From Dactylorhiza incarnata (taxonomy: Eukaryota; Streptophyta; Magnoliopsida; Asparagales; Orchidaceae), in assembly GCA_033032865.1 (NCBI GenBank), contig JAWHQI010000001.1, positions 3,370,001 through 3,434,000 on the forward strand: DNA of 64,000 nt. The letters are read 5' to 3'. The position numbers and the translations under genes were made by a program. The first letter of the stretch is position 1. Each line of letters starts with the position of its first letter. Shown here piece by piece: positions 22,758-34,782 of this stretch. Below the pieces are notes generated by a model. That model ran no database searches. It was given only the letters and a program-made list of their open reading frames with translations, and was not told the DNA's origin.

Positions 22758-24433
22758 ATGGCGTCTCATGATCTCGCATCTACTAGTGGGGGAAATTTTC
22801 TTATAAATGAAAAATCTTTGGCACCACCTTTATTTGAAGGCAAAAATTATAATGGGTGGAAATTTCTTATGAAAAAATTTCTTAAATCTTTGGATATTGA
22901 AGTATGGAATATTACAATTAAAATGCCCCCAAGTATTCTTAATAAAAATGAAATGTTTTTAAATGCCAAATCAATGAATAGTCTATATTGTGCATTAGAT
23001 CAAAATATTTTCAAACTTATTTATACATTTCCTACTGCTTATGAAGTTTGGAAATTTCTTGAGAATTCTTATAGTCTTCCTTCCATAGATGATGAACAAG
23101 AGGAATTTCTTATGGATCCAAGAGAAGAAATTGACAAGGACTCATTCTTGGAGGAAGATAAATCTAAGAGAGAAATCGACGAGGAATTCCTTATGGATCC
23201 AAGAGAAGAAATCGATGAGGACTCATGCTTGGAGGAAGAAGAATACAACGTCACAATATTGGACTCATTTGTTGGCAACTCATCAAGCAAAAGAGAAGAC
23301 GAAAATTCAACTATGGAAGAGGAATGCGAAGAAGATGTCAAAGGAATCCTTGGTTCAAATCTTGCCTCATCCCATAGCAATGTAAGAAAATCGAAAACTT
23401 CTCTTTTTGTAACAAATTCTATTTCTACATCTCGTATACTTAAAATTGCTAAACGTAAAATTTTAAAGTTAAAAATTACTAATTCCAAATTACGTTTAGA
23501 AAATAAATATTTAAAAGCAAACGATAAAGTAGAATCAAATATTGATGTGTTAAATTCACTTTCATGCTCTTTAGTTAAAATTCCTACTCCTTATTTAGAT
23601 TGCAATCTATTAAAAGAAAAATTCAAGGATATTGAAAAAGGGCTCTTAGTTTCTAAAAAGCATAATGGGAATTTGATATTTGAAAATGATGCTTTAACTT
23701 GTAAGTTAAGACAATTAAAATCTTTTGTTGAAAAAGTTCTAATTTCTAGTAATGACTTTCATCATAAGATTTTGAATAACAAAGATAAAATAACTTACAA
23801 AATCATTTCTAAGAAGGATCATTTTCATACATCAACTCAAAAGGAGTTTAGTTTCAAAAAGAATTATGACCCTCACAAAATTCTTAAGAGTCACTATTAT
23901 AAGTCTCATTATATTTTCAATCATGACTCAAATTTAAAAACTCATTTTCATGAAAATCAAACTATAAAATATTATCCTTCATATTATAAGAGTATGTCTA
24001 TAAAAAGAGTGGAAATGAAAATCATCAAATTAAGAATCAATTATTTAAAATTTATTGTAACCCACTCTTTCAACATTCAATTCTAAAGAAAGACAACCAC
24101 TCTTATAAACTTTCAAAGAATCCATATAATAAAATTCATTATGATTATCAACATCAATCTATTTTGAAAAATAATTTGAATAAACATAAATCTCAAATGA
24201 ATTATTTTTCAAACAAATATAATCATATAAAGATGTCACATAATCATAATATGAATTTAAAAGATAAACAACCAATGTATGAATGGAGACCCTTAAAGAA
24301 AAATGACACATCAACTTTAATTGAAAAGGCCCATTTATCCTTGTCTCCTAAAAAATCATCATGTCATATTTGGGTACCCAAAGGAACCATTACACATGGT
24401 CAACTTTGGATACCTAAATCTCTTATCATTTAG
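22758..24433 (+). CDS. gag: Gag-like protein of A2 (one frameshift near the end)
   Basis: A 442-codon ORF (22758-24086) starts MASHDLASTSGGNF. It has the Copia gag pattern: APPLFEGKNYNGWKFLMKKF (residues about 22-41), then AYEVWKFLEN (about 94-103), the UBN2/DUF4219-type capsid region. A Glu-rich acidic segment, a Lys/Asn/Leu-rich coiled-coil-like part and a His/Tyr/Lys/Asn-rich tail follow. An in-frame 81-bp duplication lies at 23100-23246. A shift near 24050 moves the tail (YEWRP, IWVPKG) into the frame ending at 24433. Unlike B and C gag, no CCHC zinc knuckle is present. Presumed role: particle assembly for a non-autonomous element. Confidence 0.8.
23100..23246 (+). repeat. In-frame 81-bp tandem duplication in A2 gag
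   Basis: Two units begin GAGGAATTTCTTATGG and GAGGAATTCCTTATGG 81 bp apart, encoding EEFLMDPREEID twice. Not seen in A3 or A4 gag. Confidence 0.85.
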
Positions 24434-26325
24434 TATCTTTCAAATGCATGAAGTAGAAACTATTAAGAAAATGAAATATCATTACTCTACTTCATGATAT
24501 GCTTATTGTCTCTTTTCTTTTGTTTATTTTTTATTATTATTTTTGAACAAACATGCTATGATCACTTTATATTTCATGGGATATGACTTACACATTTTAA
24601 GCCATATATTTAACAAATCAAATTGAATTAAAATTAAACATTAAGTCATGTATTTTTCAAAGTGACCTATCTCTAATCTTCTTAGTTCTATATCCTTTTA
24701 AATCCTTTACCCTTAATTGTCTTGAATTATCATGATAAATTGAATATTGAAATTATTATCAAGACTATTGAAACTATTTTAAAGATTGGATTTAAATGGT
24801 TTATTAAAGGGCTTAAACTAAAAATTAAAATGCGCATCATTTTTTATTCTTTTTTTATTTTTGTTTGCTGCATATGATAGCCCTTATAATGAAGAATATT
24901 ATCTAGAAAAATTGAAAACATAAATTCATCTAAACGCATGTTTAATCTTAAAAAATGCGAGTTTACGATCAAAACTTCAAACATCCATATCTTTTGATCC
25001 GCTCGTCCGATTTTCGAATTTAATATATTTTCGGAAAGAGCACAGAAATCTCCATCCAACGGCGAACTATGCTTGCCCATTTGAGTTCGTTTGGTGTTGT
25101 CAATTTGCCCAATTTCAACTCCATTTTAAAAGCTATCTTAGTTTGCTTGATTTGGAAATTTCTGTGTTTATGGATTTTTCATCACATGCTATCCTTAGTA
25201 TAATTGTTTGATATATTAATTTACATATTATGTGTGTGATGTGTGTCACCAATGTTTGCATGTAATTTAGAACTTAGAATCAACTTGTATCATTAAGTTC
25301 AAATCAAAAGTTTAATCATTTTATTCTAGGTCTAAAGAAAATTAATTTAAAACCATCTAATATTACATGCAACATTATCTCCATTAATCCTATATAATAA
25401 CATTGCATCCAAACTCATCATCCTAGCATCACTTCTTGGTCTATGCTTATATATTTATGCTAGGTATAATATTTACAATGTTATTCAAATTTCATGATAT
25501 CTATGTGATTTTGAAATTATAATAGAATACCAAAATTCCAAACAAACACATAGTTTATGGATTAATCATTAGAATATATATGAATTGTGTATCATGAATC
25601 ATATATTATCATGCAAAACCAAAGATTAATAAAGTCAATTATTGAGTGCAATTTTATTATAAATTTCAAAACGTTATATTTGTGATCTTTGTCTTTGATA
25701 TGATTTCATGATCATCATGTTGTAGACTTACAAATTAAACTTGCTCATTCAAAAGAAAATCATCAAATCATAATTGTCATAAGTCTGGAAGGAATAGAAT
25801 TCACATACATTCTATGCAAAATTCTCTATAATCATAATTCATAATTCATGTTCTATCAAGAAATATCTCAAATCAATGATGTCTATCACCTAGGAATTAT
25901 GAATCTTATGATAAAAATATGAAATATGTATTTCTTTCCATTATTTGGTGTATTAATATGCTTTGTTATTGATTGCATATATCTCACATATATGTAGACT
26001 CTAGAACCAACTTTGTAATAATATGAATAAATCAAACTAAATCATCACTCTATTCTAGATCTATAATTTGAAACTCTATTTTGGAATACATGCAATATTA
26101 ATGTTAATTTTATGATGTGACATTAAACCCAAAACTCATCATACTAGCATTATCACTTATTAAATATTAGTAATTATGCTAGTTATCTCATATCATCATC
26201 TCATAAAATAAAGAAACTATGCGACTATGTATTGTTCTTCACTTTAAACAAAAACCATAGTTTATAAATCATCCCATAGTTTAAAAGCATAGGTTGTCCA
26301 AAGATTATTCACCTATGACTTCATA

Positions 26326-26568
26326 TCTCACAATAGCGGGGGCGTAGGGTTGTATGCATTAGAGACCTAACCTCTAAGTCATGTCTTGTCCTTAACCGGG
26401 GAGGGTTCCAGTGGGGCCTTGCGAGGCACTGGGGGAAAGAGTGCTAGGTTGAGCATTCTCTAGTGTGTGCAAATGGGACTAACACCCCAACCTACGGTAT
26501 GCGTGCAGCTCCTCATGCCCATCCGTCACTTAGTACGGAGCTAGGGTGTAGACATTTAGTCAGGGTAG
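26326..26568 (+). other. Conserved GC-rich non-coding module (copy in A2)
   Basis: Same module as at 684-926. The hairpin at 26408-26432 has arms CCAGTG/CACTGG and inner arms CCT/AGG around TGCG. Confidence 0.8.
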
Positions 26569-27592
26569 TTTTTAATCTTAGGACATACTTATATTACTCT
26601 CTGCATGAACATTTTATTTACTTATCACTTAAATCATGCATATTTTGGGTTGTTTAATAAAAAAATGTGTCCTCTTGTGTTTGAATAATTTATATTTTTG
26701 AGCTTAAATGTTTTTGTAAAACACATGTATTTGAAAATGCTAATGTTTTATGCAATTTGAGCAATCAAGACATCTCCAAAAATTACAAAATTTTTGCATA
26801 AGACTACTCTAAGGACATTTAATAAATATCAAAAATCAGATTCTTAAAATTCTCAAGAAATCATGTACTATTTCCAGCGCTAGCGCTAGCGCCGACGCTA
26901 GTGTGGGTGTCTGATTTTTTGGGGTTTTAAAATTTCTAAAAAATCTATAAAACTATTTTAGTTCATATGTACTACTTAGTTTTTGTGTTTCTAACCTTTG
27001 TTATTTTGTTTTTATCCATATTATGGAAAATCAACTACAAAACTTCAAAATTCAAAAATACAAAAATATGTTTTTGGGGTTTTCTGTTTTTCTTTCATTA
27101 AAACTTTTCAAAACAAAACAAAACTGTATGATCTTTTTTGCTAATATCAAGCATGAATGAATTCCGTTATTTAGAATTATTTATAATGTTAAAATTTATT
27201 CCTTCAAATTACTATGAACATTGTTTTGTTTATCATGCTTTGATATATTTATTTAAAGTGCATCAATTGTATTGAAAAATATGTGTAGAACCAAGCTTAG
27301 CATGCCTCTAAGTATGAGTAAATGTTTTATGATTGATAATGATACATTTCACTCACTTATTTTGGTAATCGACGTGTGTGTTTAAATCTAAAATGCTTTC
27401 TTGTGTGTTGTAATTGTACAATGAATTAAAACTTGCATAAGTTTATTACCTACACTACATTTGAATTGCACTTATGAAATTTTGAAAAGTGGTTAAGTTA
27501 AAAAAATTGGGTTTGCAATACAAGTGTATTCAGAGAATGTTGTCGCACAAATGTGAACAAAAAAACAATATATGTAGACAAATATAACTCTA

Positions 27593-27653
27593 CCAAGCAC
27601 TACTTGAATCTCCTGATAAGTCTTCATAAGCATTGTGAGGTTGAGCACCTTGG
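27593..27653 (+). other. 61-bp conserved module (copy in A2)
   Basis: Begins CCAAGCACTACTT and ends GAGCACCTTGG, so its ends are inverted repeats (CCAAG/CTTGG). A3 and A4 each carry two copies, A2 one. Could fold as a short stem-loop. Function unknown. Confidence 0.65.
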
Positions 27654-28553
27654 AAAGAATAGTAAAGTGTCTTGTGCAACCCTTGATTAATACACCACGT
27701 TTTATAAAAATAGTATGCATTAAAGTGTGTGAAAGTAATATACTTGTGTTTTATTGTGCACTTTACTCTACATATGTCTTGTATTTTGTGATTTAAATCA
27801 ATTGGTAACATTGCCCAAAATACACTTATGTGCACATCATTATCTTTCATAACACTTCTTCTCATGAGTATTGGATTCTAATGCTTTATCTATACTACTC
27901 TTTATATAAGAAATGCAATAGATAAACTAGCATGATCTCTACAATGTTTTGGTATCTCTTGAACTTAAAATTAAGTAACATTGTAGTTTAATCTATCTTT
28001 GATATGTTCATTTCATGCTTGGTATATTTATGAAAAAACTTTGAGATTTCAAAAAGGTTAAAACATCTTTCAATTTTGAACTAAAACTCATATTTTTACT
28101 TATGCTTTTCATGCTTACAAAAAGATGTTTGTTATAATCTTCCGCTTGCTTACAATCTTATCTTTTTTTTGAAATCTCTTATATATACTATGCTTAAAAT
28201 CTTTATCATTATTTATATTACAAAAGCTCGATCATGCTTTATCATTTATAAGAAATGCCTCCTTACTACCCTCACCCTAACTTCTTTTGATAATACCAAA
28301 AGGGGGAGATAATATTTATTGAAGAAATCTATATAGGAGAAATATAGAAGATTAAGGGGAGAATAATTCATGTAATCTATCATTTAGGGGGAGCAAAACA
28401 TAAATTGCATTTATGTAGGGGGAGCATTAAGATAGGGGGGGTATGCACATTTCTCATGCTTATAGTAGCACTATTTATCATGCTTATCATATACTATAAA
28501 CACTAATTTTGATTTCTTGCTAAGAGGATTTGTTATTATCAAAAGGGGGAGAT

Positions 28554-29926
28554 TGTTGGACATGTGTGTCACATCCCTTTGTTTGAGAATAACAAACCCC
28601 AAATTGTATTTGATCTTGCTTGTCGTGTGTTTATAGTGTGCAGGAACTATAGGTGCAATACTGCATAGGTAGGAAGCAGCTGAATTCAAACATCTGGAAG
28701 AATGCACTACCGCCAGTGTTAGTGCTAACACTCCGCGGTAGATCATTTCGTCTCAGCGGTTTGATTTCGTCTCAATGGTTTTGTCTCAGCGGTTTAGTTT
28801 CATCTCAGCGGTTCCTTAGCGCTACCGCCAGCGCTAGAGCTACCATCTGGCATTATCGTGGGTTCATGCACAGCGCCACGTAGCCGACGGTTTCGCAACC
28901 GCTCCACACGAATGCTACCACCAGAGCTAGTGCTACCGCCTGGCTCTAGCTCAAGTTCGTGCACAGCGCCACGCCGCCGATGGTTTCACAACTGCTCCAC
29001 ACGATCGATACCGCAGGCACTAGGAGCTACCGCAGGCGCTAGCGAGAAGTTCTATAAATTGGAGCTTTGCTTCTCGTTTTGGCTATCCATCCCATAGAGA
29101 TTGCTTGTGCCACAATTCTATTGTTGTTATGCTGCCGAAGATGGGTATCCCACAAAAAGCTTAATGAGAATTCTGGAGGAGGACTACGTCACGCTACATC
29201 TGAAGGACGATCGATTCGACCTCGCTCATACTACAGCGATCCTTCATCTCCGACTTCAGAAGATCTGATATAGGGAGTTTTATTATTGTTATCATTATTT
29301 TCATTCCATACTTTTTGTAACCGTTTAGAGAATTCGCCTTGTGTTGGCGACTAGGTCTGGGTAGGAATTAGGGAGGAATTCGCCTTGTGTTGGCGACTAG
29401 TTCTAGGTGATTAGATCTAGGGGGTGCTCGAGGCCATATCCGGGGAAGGATTGGCTAGAGCGGCTTGAGGCCTTGTCCGGGGAAGGATAGGCTAAAGCCA
29501 ACTGGTTTGTGGGGATACAAGTCGGTATAGAAAAGGAAAAGATATTTACATTTGTACGCCTCTGATTTCTAGCGATATTGAAATCAAATTTATGTGAACA
29601 CCTTTTTTATATAAATACAATCATGTCTTTATTTGTGTTTACTTGATTTCTATCATTTGGCATAATCTCTAAATATTGGTTACAAAGTTTTCAATTCTAA
29701 TTACTTTATCTAAATTGTTTAGTTCAATCACTTTCATCATAAAACAATTTAGTACTTGTTTCTAAACTTGGTTATTATGATATTCTCACAAATTAGCTAA
29801 ATTGTTATTTTCCCTTTTTCATATTATAAAACAATTTAGTAATTTTCATAAAATTATAAAGAAGAATTTTATTCCCTTATTCACACCCCCCCCCCCCCCC
29901 CTCTAAGGGCGCCTATCGATCCAACA
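28554..29926 (+). repeat. 3' LTR of A2
   Basis: 1373 bp from TGTTGGA to TCCAACA, directly after the tract AAAAGGGGGAGAT. Very similar to the 5' LTR. The main differences are scattered substitutions, a longer poly-C run (29886-29901) and one missing copy of the GTGTTGGCGACTA segment. Confidence 0.92.
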
Positions 29927-30279
29927 ATCGCTTTGACAGGTATCAGTTATTCAAATATCATCTTGAAGAAGATCAACAAGATAGTTATCGTCTTGACAGA
30001 CCCAAAGTTTATACACATCCTGGTGATGACTAAAAGTCTTTAATAGAGAGGGTCTCACGCTAAGTAAAGATCGTGGAGATATAGGAATATCTTTTGGAAG
30101 CCCTTTATTGAAGATGAAATTACTCTAAATCAATTTTTGTCGAGAGAAAATGAAATGTTGTCGAGAAATCTAAACGACAATTTAAAAGCATATTGAGTTG
30201 AGAATGATTAAGTCCATATCATCTAGATATGGCTCCCCTATTGCCAAAACAAAAGCTCAGATCTAAGTGTTAAGTTTTA

Positions 30280-30465
30280 TCATCTTGATAAGCTGAAATG
30301 TCATCCTGATAAGCTTAACAATCGGTTTGAAGGCAGTGGTCATGTTGAATTCAAATATCATTATAATAAGCTGAAATATCATCTTGATAAGCTTTATAAT
30401 TGGCTTGAACACAGTGGTCATATTGAATTCAAATATCATCTTGAAGACCACAAATATCATCGTGA
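30280..30465 (+). repeat. Tandem repeats in the B1 LTR
   Basis: Two units of about 74 bp, each with TCATCTTGATAAGCTT, an AGTGGTCAT motif and GAATTCAAATATCAT. The 3' LTR has the same arrangement at about 35625-35820. ORFs crossing it are low-complexity by-products. Confidence 0.75.
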
Positions 30466-30639
30466 TCAGGTTGTATCTGCTTGATGGCTATACATCTTTA
30501 TTTTTAGTTAACTCCAAGTCAGGAAGAATTTGTATCATCCTATTGACTCAATTGTCATCGTGAAGAGATGAAATATCATCGAGATAGTTCAAGTCACAGG
30601 AATTCATATCTCTGATGCCACCGATTGCGCCAATCAAAT

Positions 30640-30720
30640 CAGTCCTTTAAGGAAAGAGATTTTTGACATAAAGTTTCTTCGATTCGACCGTTAATAACCT
30701 CAGTCATATAAATACAATTG
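30640..30720 (+). promoter_or_regulatory. CCAAT box and TATA-like box of B1 LTR
   Basis: GCGCCAATCA at about 30642-30651 lies about 65 bp upstream of ATATAAATA at 30710-30718. Element C has the same pair (about 11183 and 11261), so this is the likely core promoter of both families. Confidence 0.6.
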
Positions 30721-31595
30721 AGATGTTAAGGAAAAACCCTAATCCTATGATTCTGATTCAATCGAATAGTCTTTCTGAAGAACAGACACAAACTCCAAGT
30801 GTAGACAAAATATTAAAAAGGAGACACTCAAAAGATTAACTCAAGTGCTCCTAAGATTGCTCCAGGTTATTCACTCCCAAATCTCTCAAGAGCAAGTCAA
30901 TTTCTCTGATATCTAAGCTCAGATCAGATCAAGCATTGAAAGAAGATTATATCCAGATCTGTTGCTGATCCAGGAAGGTTATTATCATCCAGCCAAGAAG
31001 ACTCTATTACACAAGATCTATTCCTTGAGTCTAAGAAAAGTTGTAACATACTTATTCAACTTATTTTGTTGGATCTCTTTGAGATCTAAGTGTAAGGTCC
31101 TGTGTGACTTGAGGTAGGGTTCTGTGTAGGTAGGATTCAAGATTGAATCTGAGAAGTAGGAGTTGTAAACTCTAAGTTGTAGGATCATGTATTTGGGATC
31201 TGAGGTAGGGCCCTATGTGACCTGAGGTAGAGTTCTGGATAGAACCTGAGGTAGAATTCCAGTTGCGAATCTGAGTGTATGATCCTAAGCAAGGGAATCT
31301 GAGGTAGGGGATTAGCTAGTATCCCCGAGGTAGGAGTTTGACTCCAAGTTGTAAGATTGATGAATCTAAGTAATTGGTGGAGATTGTCGAGGCTAGCACA
31401 CTACTAGATAGGCGAAGGGGGAAAGTGGGCGTACTCAAAATTGGGGAACCACTATAGATTTCTGTGTTTGTGGTGCTTTCTGTGTTTGTTTTCTTAATAC
31501 TATTATTATTCCATAATTAGTTTTATAAAGGCAGACATCACTTATTCACCCCCTCCCCTTTATGTGAATATTAGACTATCCTAGAAACATTCAAG

Positions 31596-31607
31596 TGGTA
31601 TCAGATG
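31596..31607 (+). other. Primer-binding site of B1
   Basis: TGGTATCAGATG, initiator-tRNA-Met type, six bases after the LTR end. Confidence 0.75.
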
Positions 31608-31653
31608 GAGGTTGTTCAAAGAGAGCTTAACAGCTTGAACCAGATCTATAAAA

Positions 31654-34101
31654 ATGGATTCAAAGTCTAACCACCATGACTTTAGTAGGAAGTTTCAAGG
31701 AACTAAGTTCTAGGAAATTACCAATCTGCTGAAAAGAGAACATTGGTATTTGGAAGGAGATGGTCAAGGTCTTCTTGGAAGCCTTTGACTCAAGGATTTT
31801 CATAATAGTTGAAGAACATCCTTTCATCCTATGAAAGCTTCAATAATGTATCCAGCCAGACAAGTTCCTAAGAAATATAATGAAATGACTAATGATGAAA
31901 TCATCTTAGTCACCATGGACAAGAGGGCTAAGAACATCCTGGTCAACTATATTGATGATTCTACATTCCAAAATCTAATTCACTGTAAGACAGTAAAAGA
32001 GATGTGGGATTCTCTTATTGTGTTCATGGAGGGGATTGAAGAAGTACAAGATGATAAAAAGTCCCTTCTTAATCAAGAGTTTGAAGCATTCATGCAAGAT
32101 AAGGACTCAATCTCAGAATGCTATGAAAAATTCTTCAAAATTGTTAATGGATTGAGAACTTATGGGAGAGAGTTCTCAAATTATGATTTAAATGATTAGT
32201 TCCTAAGGTCCATAAATAAGGAATGAGACATAAAGATATGTTTCATAAGAGAGATGTAGAACCTTGCAAGAATGGAGCCCAAAAACTTATTTGGAAAGCT
32301 ATCGTTGCATGAACTCCAGTTAAACACAAGGAAAGAAGAAGAAGAAGAAGGAAACAAGCCATCCTCCAAAGATGAATCGGTTGCCTTCAAGGATGAAATT
32401 TCATGAAGAAGTAGGGATGTGAATCATATTCGACCCAGCTAGATCTGCTGAAGATAAGGATTCAGAAGCCAGTTCTGTAGGCTCTGAACGTTCTGATGAA
32501 GAGTTGTATCTTCTCTACAAACAATTCAAAAGACTACTGTCAAGGAATTGATAGGACAAGAACATAACCTCCTCTTCTAGTTCTAGAAAGTCTGGTCACA
32601 TCTATGACAGACCAAAACACAAGTCCAAGGAGGACATGTATGACTCTAAACATAACAAACATATTTCTTCTATTGTTGTTTGCTATGGGTGTCAAAAAGC
32701 CGGACACAGAATTATTGACTGCCCAGTAAAGAGAAAGGAGAATGTTAAGGCTGATGAGAGAAGATCTCATAAAGGCAAGAAGCATGAGAGGAGCTTCATT
32801 TCCAAGAAACTAAGACACTGAGTGACATCACCAGTATCTCTTCTAAGTATGAAGAAGAAGCCTACATTAGGCTTACTGCACTGTCTGAAAATGAGGGGAA
32901 GGATAACTATCCTCTTGACAGGGTTTGCATAAGGGCACCTTTATCCTTGTCAGACAGCAAGTCCGAAGAAGAGGATTGTTGTAGGCTTATGGTCATGACT
33001 GATGAAGAAAATCAGGATGAATCCAACTCGCCTGCTAAGGTACAAATCAGAGCTCCCTTATCTGTTGCTGATTCTGAATCAGAAGCAAAATCTTGTTATG
33101 AAATAGATTAATCTGAAAGATCATCCTCATCTGAATCTGATCATGAGGATGAAGCTGATCTAGTGGATCAGTTTGGTGTCTTGCTGGATGCTCTAAAAAG
33201 AAGAAAAAATCTTGTCAAGGCATAAACTGAGGATATTGAATCCCTCGGGATTGCTAATTCTGAACTCCTTGAGAAAGATGAGAAGCTGACTAAAGTGAGT
33301 GATGAACTCAACAATCTAAGAGGGATCTCAAAAATCTAGATTGATAAACTAAGTCAGAAGAACAATATACTCAAATATCTTGAGGAGAAGCTCCTCATTG
33401 AGAGGAAGCTTGTTGCTAGGTTTTCCAAAGCACAAACCGTGTTGCCAATTATTGATAGTTTTTCTGCACCATATAGAGGTGGTGTATGATATACTAAAGA
33501 GGCAGACAAGGGAAAGACTACCAAAGATTAGACTATTTTTTAAAAGGTCATATTGCCTATCAATACCAATGATCACGATCTCTCATATGGATTTCTATCC
33601 AATGAGTGTTATATCTGTGGAACAAACCCACTTAACTCAAAGAATAGAGCGGGCATTGGAATGAATGCCTTCAAGGTACCTCATAAGGAAATCAAGATGA
33701 AAAACTATGGATCATTTATATTTGGCTCTACAACACCAACAATCAAAGGAAAGGGAAAGACTATTCCCCAAAGGCCTATCCCTAAGATGAATCATGTGAC
33801 TGTGCAGTCTACCTTCGATCCTGCACACAGCCACGAGATTTATTTAAGAAATGCAAAGAATGTTGTAGCCTCCTCTTTTGAACATCAACATCCTCACTCC
33901 ACTCAGAAGAGGAGTTACAATAAATTTGAATGCTGGTGTTGTGACAAAATTGTCCACTTTGCCATAAACTGTTGGTTCTATCCAATAGTGCCTAGGGAAA
34001 AGAATATAAGGCCTCCTAGTAATATTGTTAGAAGTCGTCTAGTTATTAGAACTAATAAGAACCTAAGACCCAAAACGGTTTGGGTTCCTAAGGTAAACTA
34101 A
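31654..34101 (+). pseudogene. gag: Copia gag of B1
   Basis: Starts at the first ATG after the primer-binding site. The UBN2-type capsid part is open at 31831-32199 (VKEMWDSL). Two CCHC knuckles are intact: CYGCQKAGHRIIDC at 32681-32722 and CWCCDKIVHFAINC at 33931-33972. Acidic and coiled-coil segments lie between them (32830-33400). Several stops and shifts break the frame. It ends with VWVPKVN and TAA at 34099-34101. The second knuckle is the one damaged in C. Confidence 0.82.
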
Positions 34102-34782
34102 TCTATTTTGCAGGATAGTCCAAAGGCCAACCAAAAATCCTATCTGGCATTTGGACAATGAATGTTCTAGGAAAATGACTGGAACATGGTGTCATCTACA
34201 AGACTTATCTCAGATCAACCCCATGCATATATTGAGGGGTAGCCATCTATAGAAGCTATTATTGCTCTACCCCTCCTGCAGACAATAAGGGGGAGCAAGT
34301 CTCAGATTCAATGGATGTAGATATCATCTTGAAAGGGAATCAAGATCACTAGAGATGGATTCAGTAAGGGGGAGACTCATGATGAGATCTCAACCCAAGC
34401 AGCAGTTGAGGCGGATATTCATGATGAGCTCTCAACCCAAGGCACTATGAAGTAGTCTAGAGTATTAGCAGCAGTTTATGGGCAGACTCATCTAGAAGTC
34501 ATCTGCCCTAGATGATCGAGTGCAAGGATATACTCTTCAATAAACTTATTAAGAAGTCAAAAAAGGGAGAATATTATAAGAGACTCTTAGCCTCTAGAAC
34601 AACAAAAATTTAAAAGTCGGAAAGGGGGAGAAGAAATTGAAAAGTCAGAAAGGGGGAGAAGGTAACAATGCGAGGTATTCTGAACCACCTTAGATGTAGC
34701 ACATGATTATTATTTTTGATATATTTTATTATGTGTAGTTTACAATTGTTTAAGGTTTTGACTTCTTCAAATAGGGGGAGAT
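34102..34782 (+). other. Protease stump and 3' region of B1 (pol deleted)
   Basis: A decayed protease start (LDNECSRKMTG, from LDSGCSRHMTG) at 34151-34183 lies in the +1 frame of gag, exactly as in C. Within about 70 bp the sequence passes to DNA resembling the downstream extra ORF and 3' untranslated region of C (EIST/LSTQ phrases, 34280-34460). So roughly 4 kb of pol is missing. AGGGGGAG tracts occur at about 34289, 34366, 34624, 34650 and 34772. Confidence 0.72.

Larger units (their letters stand above)
24434..28553 (+). other. Non-coding internal region of A2
   Basis: About 4.1 kb of AT-rich DNA without a credible gene on either strand. It carries a GC-rich conserved module (26326-26568), a GCGCTAGCGCTAGCGCC patch near 26878, a 61-bp conserved module (27593-27653) and a polypurine array (28305-28552). 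The 24844-25120 segment is not obviously shared with A3 or A4. Confidence 0.75.
21301..29926 (+). mobile_element. Complete family A element A2 (gag-only)
   Basis: 8626 bp, bounded by LTRs of 1408 and 1373 bp and a perfect 5-bp target duplication ATCGC (21296-21300, 29927-29931). Deleting it and one duplication copy restores the B1 LTR, as seen intact at about 35240-35280. Contents: primer-binding site, one gag-like ORF, about 4.1 kb of non-coding DNA with conserved modules, polypurine array. No protease, integrase or polymerase is present, so it would depend on another element's enzymes. Best preserved and probably youngest element in the window. Confidence 0.93.
29932..31589 (+). repeat. 5' LTR of B1, right segment
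   Basis: Resumes at CTTTGACAGG and ends at CTAGAAACA before the primer-binding site. Contains tandem repeats (30280-30465), a CCAAT/TATA pair (30645, 30712), and a downstream block of GAGGTAGGG-type repeats shared with C. Full LTR length about 2050 bp. Confidence 0.82.

Noticed and set aside
27605..27653. Hammerhead-like CTGATAAG core inside the 61-bp module
   Set aside because: A hammerhead needs CTGANGA and a paired GAAA. Here G8 is A (CTGATAA) in all copies and no GAAA partner is correctly placed, so catalysis is not expected.
34102..34130. Possible mini-intron between gag and pol in B1 (GTAAAC to TTTTGCAG)
   Set aside because: About 24 nt, far below the size plant spliceosomes use, and C lacks the donor site. 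The frame relation is better explained by frameshifting or an old indel.
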